Positions 11,854 through 13,933 of a stretch of 13,933 nucleotides of DNA are shown in pieces. The notes under the pieces are model-generated. The model saw only the letters and a program-made list of their open reading frames with translations. It had not been told where the DNA came from and did not search any database. The first letter of the stretch is position 1; every line of letters starts with the position of its first letter. A program made the translations under genes and the position numbers. The DNA is from JAPUIN01 sp041580375 (GTDB taxonomy: Bacteria > Acidobacteriota > Polarisedimenticolia > Gp22-AA2). The DNA is taken from positions 1-13,933 of the forward strand of contig JBFGDZ010000088.1 of assembly GCA_041580375.1 (NCBI GenBank). Reading direction: 5' to 3'.

Positions 11854-13215
11854 TCAGGCGGCGGCGTGCGGAACGCGGTGCTCCTTCTCGTCCCGCTTCC
11901 GCAGCGACGGCCGCTCCCGCACGAGCCGGACGGCCGGCGCACGCCTCACGGCGGGCCGCCGGGCCGGGAGCGTCTCCAGGCCGAGCTCCTCGAGGAACGG
12001 GAACAGGCATCGCCGGATCACCGCCTCCCAGGAGTAGCGCTCGGCCGTCCGCCGCGCCGCCCGGCGCATGCGCCGCCCCTCCTCGGGGAAGCGACGCAGC
12101 CGCGCGACGTGATGCACGATCTCCCCGGGGTCGCTCGTCTGCAGGGCGATGGCGTCATGGCCCGGGGTGACGTAGTCCTCGCCGGTGCTGCCGACCATCG
12201 CGACCGCACCGCACGCCATCGCCTCCAGCCCGACGAGCCCGAACGGCTCGATGCCGCTGTTGGCCAGCACGGCGTCCGCCTCGCGGAACAGGAACCGACG
12301 CTGCGCCTCCGAGAGGTGATCGTCGAACACGACCACGTCGGCGCGACCCGCGGCGCGCACCGCCTCCGAGAGCGCCGCGCTGTCGTCCCCCGGGACGCGG
12401 ACCCGGTCGACCCGCAGCCCTTCCCGGCCGGCCAGGGCGAGGACCTCCGCACCGTGACCCTCCGCTCCCCCCCGCGCGAGGAGCAGGGGTCGCAGTCCGG
12501 ACCGCTTCAGCCGGGCCAGCGCCAGAATGGCCATGTCCCATCTCTTGTCGGGATCCCAGCGCGCCACTTTGACCAGGTTCAGGCGGTCCCGGAACAGTCC
12601 CGTCCCGTCGCGCGACCTGGGCTCCAGGGGGCCGAGCCAGTGGCCCGCGATGCCGTTCGGGATCACCCGCGGGTTCACGCCGTAGTCCCACAGGACGTGC
12701 TTCATGTACCGGCTCACGGTCGTGAGCGTCGCCGCCCCACCGAGGGTGCCCCAGTCCAGACGGTGAAAGGAGAAGGTGTTGTTAGCGTTCCAGAGAACGT
12801 GGACCCGGTCCTTCCACCCCCTCCGGACGAGAATCTCGTTCAGGGCCACGACCGTGCCGGTCGTGTGCCACTCCTCGGCCAGAACCACCGCCGACCCTCC
12901 CGCGGCCAGGCGGGGAGCGAGAAGCTCCGACTCCAGCCAGGCCGGTAGGGAGCGGTCCCAGTCGTTCCGCTTCCCCTCCTCGCCGTCGTAGACGCCGCCT
13001 GGATGGTGCCGGCTGATCCACTGGCACCAGCGGTGGAGGTGGAGTTTTCCGGAGGGGTCCGTCTCGTGCCCCGGCAGCCCGGGGTCGCCGATGAAGAAGA
13101 GGTGCGTCTCCACGCCCATCGCGGCGAGGGTCGCGGCCATCTCCGAAACCCTCGATCCCAAACCGCCGGCGCGGCTGTACCGGTCCGGGCCCTCGAAGGA
13201 CAGGATGGCGAACAT
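11854..13215 (-). CDS. GT4-type glycosyltransferase (GT-B fold)
   Basis: This 453-residue cytoplasmic protein has both halves of a GT-B glycosyltransferase. The N-terminal half starts FAILSFEGPDRYSRAGGLG (2-20), like the glycogen-synthase type of acceptor domain. It goes on with WCQWISRHHPGGVYDGEEGK (63-82) and VLAEEWHTTGTVVALNE. The donor half includes VSRYMKHVL, RVIPNGI and VKVARWDPDKRWDMAILAL. Its signature EPFGLVGLE (323-331) has the two Glu of the E-x7-E motif that hold the nucleotide sugar, and AMACGAVAMVGSTGEDYV follows. The last 40 residues are a basic extension. I chose the ATG at 13215 because AAAGG lies seven bases upstream and the Rossmann strand begins there; an in-frame ATG at 13239 would add eight residues. 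The sugar donor and acceptor cannot be read from sequence. It is divergent from the methyltransferase gene across about 300 bases. Confidence 0.93.
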   Translation of the reverse strand: MFAILSFEGPDRYSRAGGLGSRVSEMAATLAAMGVETHLFFIGDPGLPGHETDPSGKLHLHRWCQWISRHHPGGVYDGEEGKRNDWDRSLPAWLESELLAPRLAAGGSAVVLAEEWHTTGTVVALNEILVRRGWKDRVHVLWNANNTFSFHRLDWGTLGGAATLTTVSRYMKHVLWDYGVNPRVIPNGIAGHWLGPLEPRSRDGTGLFRDRLNLVKVARWDPDKRWDMAILALARLKRSGLRPLLLARGGAEGHGAEVLALAGREGLRVDRVRVPGDDSAALSEAVRAAGRADVVVFDDHLSEAQRRFLFREADAVLANSGIEPFGLVGLEAMACGAVAMVGSTGEDYVTPGHDAIALQTSDPGEIVHHVARLRRFPEEGRRMRRAARRTAERYSWEAVIRRCLFPFLEELGLETLPARRPAVRRAPAVRLVRERPSLRKRDEKEHRVPHAAA

Positions 13216-13423
13216 CGGGTGCCTTTCGATTGGAGTCATCCTAGCACGCGCCCGACCAAGAAGAACCGCCTTTCGGTAAGTAGCAAAACCCGTGCCCCCT
13301 GTTCGGGACCCCGCCCAAGTCCTGAATCGCTCACCGCGTCTTCGGTATCCGGCAAACCGAAAACAATCCCCGGTCGATTTGATTCCCGCCGTCGGGTCTC
13401 CAACACTTGCTGTCCGCCATCCC

Positions 13424-13440
13424 GCTGAAAACGTTTCAGC
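13424..13440. promoter_or_regulatory. 17-bp palindrome, candidate operator
   Basis: GCTGAAA-ACG-TTTCAGC is a perfect 7+7 inverted repeat in the spacer between the divergent glycosyltransferase and methyltransferase genes. It lies 43 bases upstream of a -10-like TATACT for the methyltransferase gene. It resembles LacI-family operators in containing an AAACGTTT core but is symmetric about a single base, one position shorter than their usual form. The rest of the spacer (13240-13519) shows no credible gene. Confidence 0.4.
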
Positions 13441-13482
13441 CGGTCCGGATCCACGACGAAGACTTTTCACCTGGGCCGTGCA

Positions 13483-13488
13483 TATACT
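13483..13488 (+). promoter_or_regulatory. -10-like box upstream of the methyltransferase gene
   Basis: TATACT differs from the sigma-70 consensus at one position and would start transcription about 25 bases before the GTG at 13520. No good -35 box is visible at the right distance, so confidence is low. Confidence 0.35.
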
Positions 13489-13519
13489 GGAGCGTCATCA
13501 GCCGAATCGGGGGGTTTCA

Positions 13520-13933
13520 GTGCCCGGCGATCGCTCCTCCGGAGCGCGGCCGCCGAAGGGGGTGGCCGATGCCTACTCGTCCGACGCGGAGGTCTACGAG
13601 AAGACCTGGGCGCCCGTTCTCCGTCCGCACGCGCGGAAACTCATCGGGCGTCTGCCGCTGGCCGGCGCCGCGCGCGTGCTCGACGCGGGGGCCGGCGTCG
13701 GGGCGCTGCTCGCCGATCTTCGGGAGGCCGCCCCCTGCGCGCAGATCGTCGGGGTCGACATCTCACGCGGCATGATCGCGCGGGCGCCGGCCCCCTTCCC
13801 GCGCGCCGTGATGGACGTCGCCTCGCTCGCCTTCGTTTCCGCCGCGTTTGATGTCGCCGTGCTGGCCTTCGTCCTGTTCCACCTGCCCGATCCTGCGCGG
13901 GCCGCGCGGGAGATCCGCCGGGTGCTGCGCCCC
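13520..13933 (+). CDS. SAM-dependent methyltransferase, class I, 3' end outside the window
   Basis: The first 138 residues of a class I (Rossmann-fold) methyltransferase are present and the frame is still open at the window edge. Motif I, which binds S-adenosylmethionine, is RVLDAGAGVGALLADL (52-67). The acidic residue that holds the ribose is Asp80 in IVGVDIS, followed by RGMIARAP. Motif IV-like FDVAVLAFVLFHLPDP (110-125) and the helix REIRRVLRP are typical of the Methyltransf_11 group. The substrate cannot be told from this part. I chose the GTG at 13520 because a G-rich ribosome binding site (GGGGGG, 13509-13514) lies five bases upstream; a GTG at 13562 would remove 14 residues that look poorly conserved. 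A -10-like box and a 17-bp palindrome lie upstream. Confidence 0.87.
   Translation, partial: MPGDRSSGARPPKGVADAYSSDAEVYEKTWAPVLRPHARKLIGRLPLAGAARVLDAGAGVGALLADLREAAPCAQIVGVDISRGMIARAPAPFPRAVMDVASLAFVSAAFDVAVLAFVLFHLPDPARAAREIRRVLRP

Noticed and set aside
1..13933. A defence island, prophage, integron, CRISPR array or insertion sequence
   Set aside because: No transposase, integrase, nuclease, helicase, toxin-antitoxin pair or regularly spaced direct repeats were seen. The DUF72 breakpoint has no flanking inverted repeats or target-site duplication that I could find.

Overview
This is a high-GC bacterial window in which nearly every convincing reading frame ends its codons in G or C. It encodes outer-membrane-style lipoproteins and a beta-barrel-like protein, so the host is diderm. 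A DUF2934 protein, a lipoprotein M3 peptidase, an N-acyl-D-amino-acid deacylase-like lipoprotein and a C-terminal fibronectin-III-like exported protein together suggest an environmental lineage such as Acidobacteriota or a neighbouring phylum. That assignment is inference; no rRNA or marker gene is present. I see no rRNA, tRNA, CRISPR array, transposase or phage gene.

Layout. From 32 to 1563 three small plus-strand genes follow one another: a DUF5684-type membrane protein and two membrane-anchored proteins of unknown function. They converge on a minus-strand DUF418 (YeiB-like) membrane protein at 1577-2863. From about 2860 to 3484 the sequence looks damaged. A minus-strand frame with coding character and the C-terminal third of a DUF72 protein on the plus strand meet head to head near 3240, and each seems to lack its N-terminal part. 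From 3614 to 7575 lies a minus-strand run, probably an operon read as amidohydrolase lipoprotein, ChrA chromate transporter, PepE dipeptidase. A 58-bp divergent spacer with a symmetric -10-like element separates it from a small plus-strand beta-barrel-like protein (7634-8197). The stop codon of that gene is one base from the stop of a convergent Dcp-type M3 peptidase lipoprotein (8199-10361). Further minus-strand genes follow: a fibronectin-III-like secreted protein, a DUF2934 protein with an Ala/Pro/Lys-rich tail, and a GT4-type glycosyltransferase. A plus-strand SAM-dependent methyltransferase runs off the right edge.

How it fits together. The clearest theme is peptide and modified-amino-acid scavenging. 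A surface or periplasmic dipeptidyl carboxypeptidase (Dcp), a lipoprotein resembling N-acyl-D-amino-acid deacylases and a cytoplasmic aspartyl dipeptidase (PepE) lie within 7 kb, with a chromate/anion transporter inside the same run. I see no complete defence or mobile system. The points most worth checking are the two-gene breakpoint near 3240, the deacylase-like protein lacking its expected metal ligands, the symmetric divergent promoter at about 7600, and the orphan membrane-anchored pair at 421-1563.
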